Positions 1 through 12,051 of a stretch of DNA of 64,000 bases are shown here, piece after piece. Source of the DNA: an uncultured Microbulbifer sp. (lineage in GTDB: Bacteria > Pseudomonadota > Gammaproteobacteria > Pseudomonadales > Cellvibrionaceae). The stretch is taken from positions 32,925 through 96,924 of the forward strand of contig NZ_CAJXKH010000004.1 of the NCBI RefSeq assembly GCF_913055755.1. The letters run 5' to 3'. The stretch's first letter is position 1; each line of letters starts with the position of its first letter. A model generated the notes under the pieces. It was not told the origin of the DNA and ran no database searches. It worked only from the letters and a program-made list of their open reading frames with translations. Position numbers and translations under genes: made by a program.

Positions 1-1595
1 CAAAGGCGGCATCCCACGGGTCGCTGTCATACAGGCCGTTGGCCTGCTCCCACTCGCCCGGCAGGCCGTCTTGATCCTGGTCGTGACTGTAGGTGGCATT
101 GGTGGCAACTGGATCCTCACCATCGAAGGTACCGTCGCCGTCGCTATCCGGGTTTTCCGGGTCGGTGCCCGCAGTGAATTCCTGCAGATGGTTGAGGCCA
201 TCACCATCCATATCGTCTGTGGCATCGCCGGGGTAGCCATCATCCAGGAATGGATACCGGTTTTCGTAGGCTTCCGGCAGGCCATCTTTATCAAAGTCGT
301 TTTTGTAGGCGGCATCGAGGGCGGCTGCATCTTCACCATCGAGTACACCGTCCCGGTCGCTGTCGGGGAAGTCGTGGCGGGTGCCGGCCTGATATTCTTC
401 TAGGTTACTGAGGCCGTCACCGTCCCAGTCCATCGCCGCATCATTTGAGTCATACTCACTCAGGCCACGGGTGATTTCCCAGGCATCGGGGATACCGTCA
501 CTGTCCTGATCCAGGGCTTTGCCGGGATCCAGCGGCCACCGGTCTTCTCCGTCCCGAATACCATCGTAGTCGCTGTCTTCGTTAACCGGATCGGTACCCA
601 GGGCGAATTCAAGGTAGCTGCGAAGGCCGTCGGAATCTCGGTCACCACCACCATCGTGGGTGTTGCTGTCGTAGAAGCCGTGTTCCGCCTCCCACATTTC
701 CGGCATTCCATCGCGGTCGCGGTCAAAGCGGTAGCGCAGGTTCAGAGGGTAGCGGTCTTCACCGTCATAGACCCCATCCCGGTCGCTATCCATTTCCTGC
801 GGGTTGGTGCCGCGCTGGTATTCCTGCAGATTGCTCAGGCCGTCGCCATCGAAGTCAAAGGCGGCATCCAGCGGGTCGCTGTCATACAGGCCGTAGGCCT
901 GTTCCCACTCGTCCGGCAGGCCATCCTGATCCAGGTCGCGGCTGTAGGCGGCATTGGTGGCGACGGGATCTTCACCGTCAGGGGCGCCGTCGCCATCGCT
1001 ATCCGGATTTTCCGGATCAGTGCCAGCAGCAAATTCCTGCAGGTGGTTGAGGCCATCGCCGTCGATATCGAATGACGCGTCGTCAGGGAAAGAATCATCC
1101 AGGAACGAATACCGATTTTCGTAGGCTTGCGGCAGGCCGTCGTCGTCGAAGTCAAATTTGTAAGCGACATCGAGCGGCGCGGCATCTTCACCATCTAACA
1201 CACCGTCCAGGTCGCTGTCGGGAACATCGGGGCGAGTATTGGCCTGATATTCTTCAGGGTCACTGAGACCGTCGCCATCCCAGTCCATGGTGGTATCGTT
1301 CGGGTAAAGCTCACCCAGGCCGCGGGTGATCTCCCAGGCATCGGGGATACCGTCACTGTCCTGATCCAGTGCTTTGCCCGGGTCTAGCGGCCATACATCT
1401 TCATTATCCAGGACACCATCCCAATCGGAATCTTCTCGCACAGGGCTGGTTTGCAGCCCGAACTCGGCTAGGTTATCGAGAAGATCAAGATCCTCGTCTC
1501 GACTAGCGTCTATCGGATCATATGCATTGAGCCCATAAATGGCCTCCCAATAATCCGGCATTCCATCAGCATCCGAATCGAGCGCTTCGGCATAA
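1..1595 (-). repeat. 855-bp tandem super-repeat inside the TSP3-like gene
   Basis: Position 1 aligns with position 856 and position 491 with position 1346, a constant offset of 855 bp (285 codons). Whole stretches are identical, for example the segment encoding [11 protein letters not shown] at about 485-510 and 1340-1365. About 740 bp of the second copy is visible before the window ends. The high identity, including synonymous sites, suggests recent duplication or gene conversion. Confidence 0.85.
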
Positions 1596-1687
1596 CTCAG
1601 GCTGCTCAGCACAGAAATTGAAAAAACAGAGGAAATCGATGTAGTAAGAAAGAATGTGAAAAAGCTTTTATTACGCGTACGGCTCAT
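1..1687 (-). CDS. Secreted thrombospondin-type-3-like Ca-binding repeat protein (3' part outside window)
   Basis: The frame is open from an ATG at 1687 to the window edge, about 562 codons with no stop, so the C-terminal part is missing. The N-terminus is a signal peptide: a basic start, a hydrophobic stretch, then a likely cleavage after SLSYA near residue 35. The rest is almost wholly acidic Dx[DN]xDG loops (for example [27 protein letters not shown]) spaced by short segments such as [13 protein letters not shown] and [10 protein letters not shown]. This is the pattern of thrombospondin type 3 / EF-like calcium loops in large exported proteins of marine gammaproteobacteria. The loops are organised in a 285-residue super-repeat. 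Such proteins often end in an adhesion, enzyme or sorting domain; none is visible here, so the function is unknown. Family confidence is high, role confidence low. Confidence 0.85.
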   Translation of the reverse strand, partial: MSRTRNKSFFTFFLTTSISSVFSISVLSSLSYAEALDSDADGMPDYWEAIYGLNAYDPIDASRDEDLDLLDNLAEFGLQTSPVREDSDWDGVLDNEDVWPLDPGKALDQDSDGIPDAWEITRGLGELYPNDTTMDWDGDGLSDPEEYQANTRPDVPDSDLDGVLDGEDAAPLDVAYKFDFDDDGLPQAYENRYSFLDDSFPDDASFDIDGDGLNHLQEFAAGTDPENPDSDGDGAPDGEDPVATNAAYSRDLDQDGLPDEWEQAYGLYDSDPLDAAFDFDGDGLSNLQEYQRGTNPQEMDSDRDGVYDGEDRYPLNLRYRFDRDRDGMPEMWEAEHGFYDSNTHDGGGDRDSDGLRSYLEFALGTDPVNEDSDYDGIRDGEDRWPLDPGKALDQDSDGIPDAWEITRGLSEYDSNDAAMDWDGDGLSNLEEYQAGTRHDFPDSDRDGVLDGEDAAALDAAYKNDFDKDGLPEAYENRYPFLDDGYPGDATDDMDGDGLNHLQEFTAGTDPENPDSDGDGTFDGEDPVATNATYSHDQDQDGLPGEWEQANGLYDSDPWDAAF

Positions 1688-2081
1688 AAACCCCACCCCG
1701 AATAGGGAGTTATTATTTTTTTAAAATGAATTGAGATCAGTACTTCCGAGAACAACAGAAGATGAAATCTATAAAAGTAAGAAATGGATCCGGATTATTA
1801 CAGGCAGCGCAACGAAAAAAAAGAAAACTGTAATACGATGTAATATGCCCACCCCCATATGACACTCAGATGTATGCAAGTACTTACCGACAAAAAATAA
1901 AGCTATAAAATGAAATAAGCGCCAGAAATCTTACTAATCCATTCACTCAAATCCGGAAAGAACTGGCCATCACGAATAGTCCGATGACCATAGCGGATTA
2001 AATCAATAGATGGATAGCTGAATAGCAAGCCTTATGCAGAGCCCCGCGGCAGTATGGAGCCACGGATCAAAATGATGCAGG
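1688..2081. other. Intergenic region, AT-rich, no gene seen
   Basis: About 390 bp between the start of the TSP3-like gene and the end of the RND pump gene. It is clearly more AT-rich than its surroundings (runs such as ttattatttttttaaaat) and must carry the promoter of the TSP3-like gene on the minus strand. I see no open frame, strong hairpin or repeat that I would name. Confidence 0.5.
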
Positions 2082-5237
<3,156 letters not shown>

Positions 5238-6476
5238 CTAGTGATCATGCGAGGCACCGGATTTCTCGATATCGGCCTTGATGATGTAGCTGTTCTCGGT
5301 GACATATTCGGCGCCGGCCTCCAGTCCCCCGAGCACTTCCACCCAGTCGCCGGCCTCACGCCCCAGTTCCAGCATACGCACCTCGTACTCGTCGCCGATC
5401 TTGATATACACCACCGTGAAATCGCGGTACGCCTGCAAGCCCGAGCGCTTCACTGCCAGTGGCACCTCGAACTCCGCCACCTGAATTTCTCCGGCCACAA
5501 AGCCGCCGGGAGCGAGATCCGCGGGCGGATTGTTCAGCGCCACCCGCACCACGCTGGATTGGTTCGGGCGGATCATGGTATCGATCTGCTGCACCACGCC
5601 CTGTAGCTGGACATCCAGGCCGCGGATATTCAATGCAACCGGAGCACCCTGCTTGATACGCGCGCGCGTTGCCGGGAAAACATCCAGCTCTGCAAGCAGG
5701 GCATTGCTGTCCGCGATCGTCAGCAGTGCGCGACCATCGGTCTGCTCGCCCGGGTTCGCCAAGCGCTGCAGTACCACCCCTTCTATGGGGGAAGTAATGG
5801 AATAGGTCTTCAGGTTTTCATTGCTGTTGATCGCAATCAGCGGCTGGCCCTTGCTGACCCGTTCCCCCAGGCCGACCCGGACCGATTCCACCGTGCCGTC
5901 GAAGCGCGCGCTGATAACCCGCACGCGCTCGGGGTTCATTACCAGGCGACCGTATGCCTTGCGGGTTTCCCGCAGTACCGCGGGCCCGGCAATTCCGGTA
6001 CCGATATCCATGGCCTCGGCAATACTTGGTTCAATGCGGGTGCGGCCTTCGAAGCTGTCGTACTGCCAGTGGTGGCTGTTGCCGTTGTATCTGGCGGTAA
6101 CTGAAACAACAAACGAATGCGGTTCGTGGATCACCGTGTCACCGCGCAGAAAATTTTCCTGCGGGGCAAAGCTGACATGCTCCTCTTTCCCTCCTAGTCG
6201 GGTCAGCACGACCTTGAGGTGGACCTTTTTCGGATCCACCGGTTTTCCGCCATCGGTAACCCACACGCGGAATTCTGGGGGCACGCCAGTTTCGAAGATA
6301 GCGAGTTCAACGGCGAAGTCGCCCTCACGCAACATTCGCCCCCGGTTCGGGCCCATTTCAGGATCCGGCTCCCCCTGCTCGGCTTCTGCCGCTGACGCCG
6401 GAACATCGGTTCTGTAGCCCATTCCCCAGATCAGAATGATGGCGAGGGCCAAACTTAAAAATACAACGGCTTTCAT
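5238..6476 (-). CDS. czcB: CzcB-type periplasmic adaptor (membrane fusion protein)
   Basis: 412 residues. The N-terminal hydrophobic segment (residues 3-19) anchors or exports it. Residues about 40-145 resemble the extra N-terminal domain of CzcB-like adaptors. The biotinyl-lipoyl-like halves follow (RVISARFDGTVESVRVGLG, about 190-215, and SPIEGVVLQ, about 235), then beta-barrel segments, and the protein ends in SGASHDH, a His-containing tail. It links the RND pump to the outer-membrane channel. Its ATG overlaps the TGA of the upstream TolC-like gene in an ATGA, and the pump follows 9 nt later, so the three are translationally linked. Confidence 0.9.
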   Translation of the reverse strand: MKAVVFLSLALAIILIWGMGYRTDVPASAAEAEQGEPDPEMGPNRGRMLREGDFAVELAIFETGVPPEFRVWVTDGGKPVDPKKVHLKVVLTRLGGKEEHVSFAPQENFLRGDTVIHEPHSFVVSVTARYNGNSHHWQYDSFEGRTRIEPSIAEAMDIGTGIAGPAVLRETRKAYGRLVMNPERVRVISARFDGTVESVRVGLGERVSKGQPLIAINSNENLKTYSITSPIEGVVLQRLANPGEQTDGRALLTIADSNALLAELDVFPATRARIKQGAPVALNIRGLDVQLQGVVQQIDTMIRPNQSSVVRVALNNPPADLAPGGFVAGEIQVAEFEVPLAVKRSGLQAYRDFTVVYIKIGDEYEVRMLELGREAGDWVEVLGGLEAGAEYVTENSYIIKADIEKSGASHDH

Positions 6477-7792
6477 TTCACGTTCTCACTTAGCTGCATC
6501 AGGGACAGCCCGGTGAGTTTTTCGATTTCGATCAGATACAAATGCGCCCGGTATTGGGCCTCGAGAAAGGACAGGCGCGCCTCGATCAGGTCCTGCTGCG
6601 CGGCTACCAATTCGTAATAACTGTACTTGCCCTGGCGGTATGCCGTGCGGGTATCGGAGTGTGCCAACTCCAGGCTGGGGATAATTTTCAACGACAGCGC
6701 CTCGGCAACGTGGCGGCTGTGCTGTAGCTGTTGAGCAAGCATATAAACCCGGGTTTCCAGCTCGATTACTTTTGCATTCATCTCCGCGCGGTAGCGGTTT
6801 TGCTCGGCCATCAGCGCTGCGACCCTGTCGCGATTGCGCTCGCGGCTACCGAGCGGGATGGCAATTCCGGCGACCAGGCTGTAATCGTCTGTGGACTCTA
6901 ACCGTCGGATACCCGCATCGATACGCCACTGGATACCGGCTTCTGCGCGCGCCAGTGCGATTTCCGCCTCGGCTACCCGCTCGCGGCTCAGGAAAATAGC
7001 CAGGTTGGGATTGCCTGCCACCTCGGCGCGCAGCTGTGGGATATCGATGGCCGGAACAGGCGTCACAAGTGAGCCTTCGAGCGCGCCGAATCCGGGGGTG
7101 CGCTCGCCCCACTGGGCCGCCAGGCGGTATTTGGCAATGTCCAGTTCATGCTCGACGTCCTCGGCCGCCAATGCGCGCCGCTCCAGTTCCGCTTCGGCGC
7201 GGGATGCATCGGCCTGCGGCACCTTGCCCGCAGCAACCTGACGCCGAATATCCACAAGCGCATCCCGCGCCTGCTCCACAGCACTGTGCGCCAGTACCAT
7301 GCGCTCCTGCTGGGCCATTGCCTGCAGGAAATAGCGTGCAGTATCCGCCGCCACCTCAAGTTCCAGAATCTGACGCTGAATCTCAATCACCCCGGTCTTA
7401 CTGCGCGCAGCCTCTATCCGTTTATCAATTAACTCGCCCTGTAGCAGCCAGGTGATACCCAGCGTTGTCTGTGCGCTTTCAATATTATTGAAGTCACCGG
7501 TGCCAGCGACATCTTCAACCACCAGGCCCAGCTCGGGACGTGGTCTGATGCCGGCTTGCGCCGCACGTGCAGTGGCCGCCTCAAGCTGATAGTTGTATCC
7601 CGCAAGCTGCGGATGGCTCTGCAGGCTTTTCAGTACAGCCTGTTCGAAAGTGAGCCGCGACGTAGGGATAGGTTCCTGAGCCCAACCGATTGCACTCGCG
7701 AGCAGGGACAGCGCAACAGCGCCAGTTCTCAGCAGCCGGTACCGATCGCGGAGTAACGTTTGACCGATAAATGTCCGTATCATCTTGCGCAC
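6473..7792 (-). CDS. czcC: TolC/CzcC-family outer-membrane efflux channel
   Basis: 439 residues from a GTG at 7792. I prefer this start because AGGA lies six bases upstream, whereas the in-frame ATG at 7783 and the GTG at 7846 have no Shine-Dalgarno sequence. A long basic leader with a hydrophobic core (GAVALSLLASAIGWA) is the export signal. The body has the two long alpha-hairpin repeats of outer-membrane efflux proteins: the first begins at LTFEQAVLKSLQSHPQLAGY, and the second has ARAEAGIQWRIDAGIRRLES and GIAIPLGSRERNRDRV. It is the first gene of the operon, divergent from the DUF3604 operon. Confidence 0.88.
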   Translation of the reverse strand: MRKMIRTFIGQTLLRDRYRLLRTGAVALSLLASAIGWAQEPIPTSRLTFEQAVLKSLQSHPQLAGYNYQLEAATARAAQAGIRPRPELGLVVEDVAGTGDFNNIESAQTTLGITWLLQGELIDKRIEAARSKTGVIEIQRQILELEVAADTARYFLQAMAQQERMVLAHSAVEQARDALVDIRRQVAAGKVPQADASRAEAELERRALAAEDVEHELDIAKYRLAAQWGERTPGFGALEGSLVTPVPAIDIPQLRAEVAGNPNLAIFLSRERVAEAEIALARAEAGIQWRIDAGIRRLESTDDYSLVAGIAIPLGSRERNRDRVAALMAEQNRYRAEMNAKVIELETRVYMLAQQLQHSRHVAEALSLKIIPSLELAHSDTRTAYRQGKYSYYELVAAQQDLIEARLSFLEAQYRAHLYLIEIEKLTGLSLMQLSENVK

Positions 7793-8092
7793 TTTGCGTC
7801 CTACGCAAGAGAACGAGGTTGTGTCGGTTTGAAGAAAAACATTCACAGAGAATAGACGGTGGCATACCTGACGATATACAGGACACCGATTCGGCCCGGC
7901 GGCAACAGGCTCGCTCCTGAGGAACCCCGATCGGCAGGCCTGAGTTGTCGTCCGCCGGACCTGGTCGACCTGACCGCACAGAACGTCGACTCCAAGACTT
8001 TACTGGCGGCGCGCTCCCCGGCCCCCCGGCAGAAATGGCCCAAACCTGCTATCCCTTTCAATAGATACAAATCGCTGTTATCGAGGAACACC
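7793..8092. other. Divergent intergenic region between the metal-efflux operon and the DUF3604 operon
   Basis: 300 bp that must hold both promoters. An inverted pair CTTGCG/CGCAAG lies at 7784-7809, over the start of the efflux operon, and could be an operator half-site pair. The plus-strand frame stays open upstream of 8093 but has no Shine-Dalgarno sequence or signal-peptide logic, so I do not treat it as coding. Confidence 0.4.
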
Positions 8093-10072
8093 ATGCGCCT
8101 ACTTACTTCCGCAATCGCGCTTTCATTGCTCATGGCTGGTTGCACCGGTGACGATCGCTCGGCGCCGAGCCCCGGAAGTGGTGATAACCAGGTAGAGAAA
8201 ACAGATAGCGATACCGCAGCCGAGTCACCAGCGCCTGCAACTGACTCGGCAACGGAGACAGTTGCTGAGACAGTGACGGAGACAACAACGGCCGATACTT
8301 CTCTTCAGGATGCAGAAGGCGACGCCCCACAAAACCCCCTTCGCGACGCCTATTTCGGTGAAACCCACCTGCACACCGGGGTCTCCATGGATGCCTTTAT
8401 TGGCGGAAACCGTTTGACCCCGGACGACGCCTACCGCTTTGCCAGTGGTGAGGAGGTCAAGGTCAATGGCAGCATGCACAAGATCAAGCGGCCGCTGGAT
8501 TTCTGTGCCGTCACCGATCACGCCGAATTTATCGGTGAAACCTATACCCTGATGACTCCCGGGGCACCGGGGCACGACGACCCCCTCGCCGTGAAATTTC
8601 GTGACGTCACCGACCTGAAGGAAGCACTTGGCCTGTATAACAAGTACGTGCTTACCCCGTTGGCGACCGGCAAGGATCCGCATCCACCCTTCTTCCAGGG
8701 GGCCGAGTCCATCAAGTCTTCCTGGCAAAAGAATTACGAGGCCACCGAAAAGCACTACAAGCCCGGCGAGTTCACCACCATCCACGCCTACGAATGGACC
8801 TCGGCGCCCGGTGGCGCCAATGTGCATCGCAACGTGTTTTTCCGCGACACCAACATTCCGGACATGCCTTTTTCCGCCAATGATGGCAGTGATCCGCAGG
8901 AGCTGTGGAAATGGATGCAGGCCCAGCGCAACGACGGAAAGAAGGTATTCGCCATACCGCACAACGCCAATGAAAGTAAGGGCAGGGATTTCCCCGAAAC
9001 AACGATGGATGGCAAGCCGATCACCAAGTCCTATGTCGAGACCCGTGCCAGCATGGAGCCCTTGATCGAAATGATGCAGGTCAAGGGCAACTCGGAGGTG
9101 GTTCCGGATTTCTGGCCCAACGATGAATTTGCCGATTTTGAAAACGCCCGCACGCTGCAGGATTACAGTGATCGCAAGTTCATGAAGCAGAACTTCATCC
9201 GCTACGGACTGACACGGGGCCTGAAGTATCAGGTCGAACTGGGTAGCAACCCGTTCAAATACGGCTTTGCCGGCGGTACCGATAACCACAACGGCGCACC
9301 AAGCAATGTCGAGGAAGACAACTACAAGGTGGGCAGCCACGGCCTGGTGGATCGCACAGCAAAAGATCGGGCCAACAATGTGCTGGAGGGCGAGATGCTG
9401 GTGGCCGACACCAATCCCGGCTCCATCACCGGCGTGTGGGCAACCAGCAATACCCGGGGCGCCATCTGGGATGCCATGCTGGCAAAAGAAACCTTCGCCA
9501 CCAGCGGCCCACGTATGAAAGTTCGCGCCTTCGCCGGCCAGGGTTATGCGCCCTCCTACGATTCCTATGAAGCCATGGTCGAGGATGGTTACGCCAAGGG
9601 CGTGCCCATGGGCGGCGACTACAGTGGCGACGGTGATGAAAAAAAGGCACCACAGATCCTGGTGTGGGCCGTGAAGGACCCCATCGGCCCCAATCTCGAC
9701 CGCATCCAGATCATCAAGGGCTGGCTGGAAGATGGCGAGATGAAAGACACCATCTACAACGTGGTGGCCTCCGGTGATCGCCTGCAGGAGGATGGCTCGG
9801 TGACCCCAGTCGATGCACCAATCGATATGAAAACCGGTGCATTCAACAAGGAAAAAGGCAGTCCGGAACTGATGGGCGTGTGGACCGACCCCGACTACGA
9901 CCCGTCGCAGATGGCCTACTATTACGTGCGCGTCCTGCAGCTGCCCACCGCGCGCTGGTCGCTCTACGATGAACTGCGCGAGGGCGTTGAGTTCCCGGAG
10001 GACACCAAGATGCAGATTGTCGAGCGGGCCTGGGGGTCCCCGATCTGGTATACGCCCGGTAGGCACGAGTGA
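8093..10072 (+). CDS. DUF3604 domain lipoprotein
   Basis: 659 residues. The ATG at 8093 has GAGGA five bases upstream and begins a lipoprotein signal (LLMAGC, lipid-accepting Cys17), which makes the longer open frame upstream unlikely. A low-complexity Ser/Thr/Ala/Glu linker (about 20-75) precedes the DUF3604 domain, which fills the rest. Its hallmarks are DAYFGETHLHTG, CAVTDHAEF and GGTDNHNGAP; the HxH and D-H pairs resemble metal ligands of PHP-type phosphoesterases, so a metal-dependent hydrolase is plausible but unproved. It is followed by a parvulin-like gene and a HupE-like gene on the same strand. The stop codon lies inside a 13-bp tandem duplication. Confidence 0.88.
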   Translation: MRLLTSAIALSLLMAGCTGDDRSAPSPGSGDNQVEKTDSDTAAESPAPATDSATETVAETVTETTTADTSLQDAEGDAPQNPLRDAYFGETHLHTGVSMDAFIGGNRLTPDDAYRFASGEEVKVNGSMHKIKRPLDFCAVTDHAEFIGETYTLMTPGAPGHDDPLAVKFRDVTDLKEALGLYNKYVLTPLATGKDPHPPFFQGAESIKSSWQKNYEATEKHYKPGEFTTIHAYEWTSAPGGANVHRNVFFRDTNIPDMPFSANDGSDPQELWKWMQAQRNDGKKVFAIPHNANESKGRDFPETTMDGKPITKSYVETRASMEPLIEMMQVKGNSEVVPDFWPNDEFADFENARTLQDYSDRKFMKQNFIRYGLTRGLKYQVELGSNPFKYGFAGGTDNHNGAPSNVEEDNYKVGSHGLVDRTAKDRANNVLEGEMLVADTNPGSITGVWATSNTRGAIWDAMLAKETFATSGPRMKVRAFAGQGYAPSYDSYEAMVEDGYAKGVPMGGDYSGDGDEKKAPQILVWAVKDPIGPNLDRIQIIKGWLEDGEMKDTIYNVVASGDRLQEDGSVTPVDAPIDMKTGAFNKEKGSPELMGVWTDPDYDPSQMAYYYVRVLQLPTARWSLYDELREGVEFPEDTKMQIVERAWGSPIWYTPGRHE

Positions 10073-10086
10073 GAGGCACGAGTGAG
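10061..10086 (+). repeat. 13-bp tandem duplication spanning the DUF3604 stop codon
   Basis: The unit aggcacgagtgag occurs twice in a row (10061-10073 and 10074-10086). The first copy contains the TGA stop at 10070-10072, and the second copy lies in the untranslated spacer. Confidence 0.9.
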
Positions 10087-10146
10087 AGGCGCAGTAGGCG
10101 AGATCAGGAAAGAGGCCGCGGATAAGATCACAAGGAAAATGACTGC

Positions 10147-11007
10147 ATGCTCAACCGGTTGATACGCGAGCCCTTCCTGCACTTTATGGCCCTGGGAGGG
10201 TTGATTTTCGCCGCCTATTTCTGGCTTGAACAGGAGCAGGACAGCGACCATCGCATCGTGGTTGATCAGCAGGATCTGGATCACCTGGTCAACCTGTGGA
10301 AACTGCAATGGAAGCGTGACCCCGGCCCTGGTGATGTGCAGGCGCTTATCGACCGCTATGTCCGTCGCGAGGTGTTCTATCGGGAAGCCCTGCGCATGAA
10401 CCTCGATCACAATGACGAGATCATCAAGAAGCGCCTGGCCCAGAAGATGGAGGCCGTGGCTATCGACCTCAGCGCGTTGATGCATCCGGTTACCGAGGAA
10501 CAGCTGCGGGAGTACTTCCACCGCCGGGAAGACCTGTTCAAGCTCCCGCAGGCCTATGCCTTCCGCCAGGTACTGTTGCTGCCGGAAGAAAAGACCGAAG
10601 AACAGATGCAGGACTTACTCACAGCGCTGAGGCAAGGCGAAGAGATCCCGTCCGCGCGCCGGCAAAAACTTTCGATACCCAACCAGTGGCCGCTGACTGC
10701 CACACAGGAACTGGACAATGCCTTCGGCGGGGATTTCGCACAGGGCCTGAACAAACTCCCCACCGGCAAGTGGGGCGGGCCGATTCGCTCCGGGTACGGG
10801 TGGCACCTGGTACTGATCGAGCGCAAGCAGGAACCCGCCATGCCGGACTTCGAGCAAGTGCAGGATTTTGTCGCTCAGCAATACGAATATGCGTCCGGCA
10901 TCAAGGCACAGGACCGTGTATACCAGGAACTGCTCGCGAAGTATCAGGTGCAGGTCACTGCCGAGGATATTCCCGGCGCAATCAACGTTTCGTTTGCGGA
11001 AGAATGA
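10147..11007 (+). CDS. Membrane-anchored parvulin-like (PpiC-type) protein
   Basis: 286 residues. The N-terminal anchor is at about residues 10-27 (FLHFMALGGLIFAAYFW). A SurA/PpiD-like helical region follows, then a parvulin-like domain (about 130-235) ending with GGPIRSGYGWHLVLIERK. The family strand normally reading HILV appears as FRQVLLLP, so the usual first active-site histidine is absent while the one in GWHLV remains. The protein may therefore act mainly as a periplasmic folding helper. It lies 74 nt after the DUF3604 gene, and its stop overlaps the next start in an ATGA. By position it probably serves the maturation of its neighbours. Confidence 0.82.
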   Translation: MLNRLIREPFLHFMALGGLIFAAYFWLEQEQDSDHRIVVDQQDLDHLVNLWKLQWKRDPGPGDVQALIDRYVRREVFYREALRMNLDHNDEIIKKRLAQKMEAVAIDLSALMHPVTEEQLREYFHRREDLFKLPQAYAFRQVLLLPEEKTEEQMQDLLTALRQGEEIPSARRQKLSIPNQWPLTATQELDNAFGGDFAQGLNKLPTGKWGGPIRSGYGWHLVLIERKQEPAMPDFEQVQDFVAQQYEYASGIKAQDRVYQELLAKYQVQVTAEDIPGAINVSFAEE

Positions 11008-12002
11008 GCAGAATAGTCCCGTGGCTGCTGGCCATCGCCTGGATGCTAGTTACCCCAACCCTGTGGGCACACGAGATCCGGCCGGCGTATCTGCAGATCG
11101 AGGAGACCGCGCCGGCATCCTATGATGTTTTGTGGAAGGTGCCCAGCCGCGGCGACAGGGTCATCGATATTACGCCAAGCTTTGATCAGGCGCTGAAACT
11201 CAGCGATGCACGGGAAACCCTGCTCGACGGGTTCGTGCTCTACCACTACCGGCTTACAGCCGGTAAAGACAACACGGAATTGCCCGGCACCCGGCTGACC
11301 ATAGACAAGCTCCCCAGCACCACGATTGATGTTCTGGTGAATATTCGCCTGCTCGAAGGTGGCGAGTATTCCTTCCTGCTACAGCCGTCGGAAAACACGG
11401 TCACCATCCCCCGCGAGCCGGACAAGCTCGGCGTGCTCACCACCTATGCCGTGCTGGGAATCGAGCATATTCTGGAGGGCATCGATCACCTGCTGTTCGT
11501 GCTCGCGCTGATCATCCTGGTGCGCGGCTTCGGTCAACTGGTAAAGACTGTCACCGCTTTTACCGTTGCCCACAGTATTACCCTCGGTATGTCGACGCTC
11601 GGCTATGTGCACGTTCCCGGCCCGCCCGTGGAAGCAACCATCGCTCTGAGCATTCTGTTTCTGGCCCTTGAAATCCTGCGGGGCCTCAAAGGCAAGGCAA
11701 CACTCACCGGGCGCATGCCGTGGCTGGTGGCTTTTACATTCGGGCTGCTGCACGGCTTCGGTTTTGCCGGCGCACTGACGGAGATTGGACTGCCGCAGGC
11801 GGAAATACCCCTGGCGTTGGCAGCCTTCAATGTGGGCGTGGAGTTGGGGCAGCTGATATTTGTGGGAATGGTATTGCTGCTGATTGCCGCCCTGCGCCGG
11901 CGCCAGCACTGGCCCAGTGCCGCGCAAAAAGTCCCGCCCTATGCCATTGGCGCTGTGAGTGCCTTCTGGGTGATCGAAAGAGTATGGGCATTTGCGGTCT
12001 AG
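11004..12002 (+). CDS. HupE/UreJ-family membrane protein
   Basis: 332 residues from the ATG at 11004, which overlaps the previous stop by 4 nt; this start gives a clean signal peptide (WLLAIAWMLVTPTLWA) and a mature end HEIRPAY. Residues about 23-135 form a periplasmic beta-rich domain. After it come six or so membrane helices with the family signatures GIEHILEGIDHLLFVLAL, AHSITLGMSTLG and LLHGFGFAGAL. The histidines and acids in these helices are reminiscent of nickel/cobalt permeases of the HupE/UreJ group; metal transport is possible but not shown. The same order, DUF3604 then PpiC-like then HupE-like, is familiar from marine gammaproteobacteria. Confidence 0.85.
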   Translation: MSRIVPWLLAIAWMLVTPTLWAHEIRPAYLQIEETAPASYDVLWKVPSRGDRVIDITPSFDQALKLSDARETLLDGFVLYHYRLTAGKDNTELPGTRLTIDKLPSTTIDVLVNIRLLEGGEYSFLLQPSENTVTIPREPDKLGVLTTYAVLGIEHILEGIDHLLFVLALIILVRGFGQLVKTVTAFTVAHSITLGMSTLGYVHVPGPPVEATIALSILFLALEILRGLKGKATLTGRMPWLVAFTFGLLHGFGFAGALTEIGLPQAEIPLALAAFNVGVELGQLIFVGMVLLLIAALRRRQHWPSAAQKVPPYAIGAVSAFWVIERVWAFAV

Positions 12003-12051
12003 AATCAGTCGACTTAAACGTATTTAAGATTTCAACAAAGGATCACTACCC

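Noticed and set aside
71..1266. Several short open frames on both strands over the repeat gene
   Set aside because: They are out-of-frame readings of the TSP3-like gene; the real frame is the continuous minus-strand one open to the window edge.
1..1595. Regular repeats that could suggest a CRISPR array
   Set aside because: The periodicity is codon-based with variable short units and an 855-bp super-period; there are no constant repeats with unique spacers and no cas genes.
7859..8092. In-frame extension upstream of the DUF3604 start
   Set aside because: The first 78 codons would precede a lipoprotein signal peptide, which must be N-terminal; the ATG at 8093 has its own Shine-Dalgarno sequence.
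8225..10066. 613-codon open frame on the minus strand
   Set aside because: It lies exactly opposite the DUF3604 gene, whose product is clearly recognisable. It has no signal or domain logic and reflects the GC-rich third positions of the real gene.
10686..11003. In-frame extension upstream of the HupE-like gene
   Set aside because: It overlaps the parvulin-like gene entirely; the ATGA-overlapping ATG at 11004 starts a proper signal peptide.
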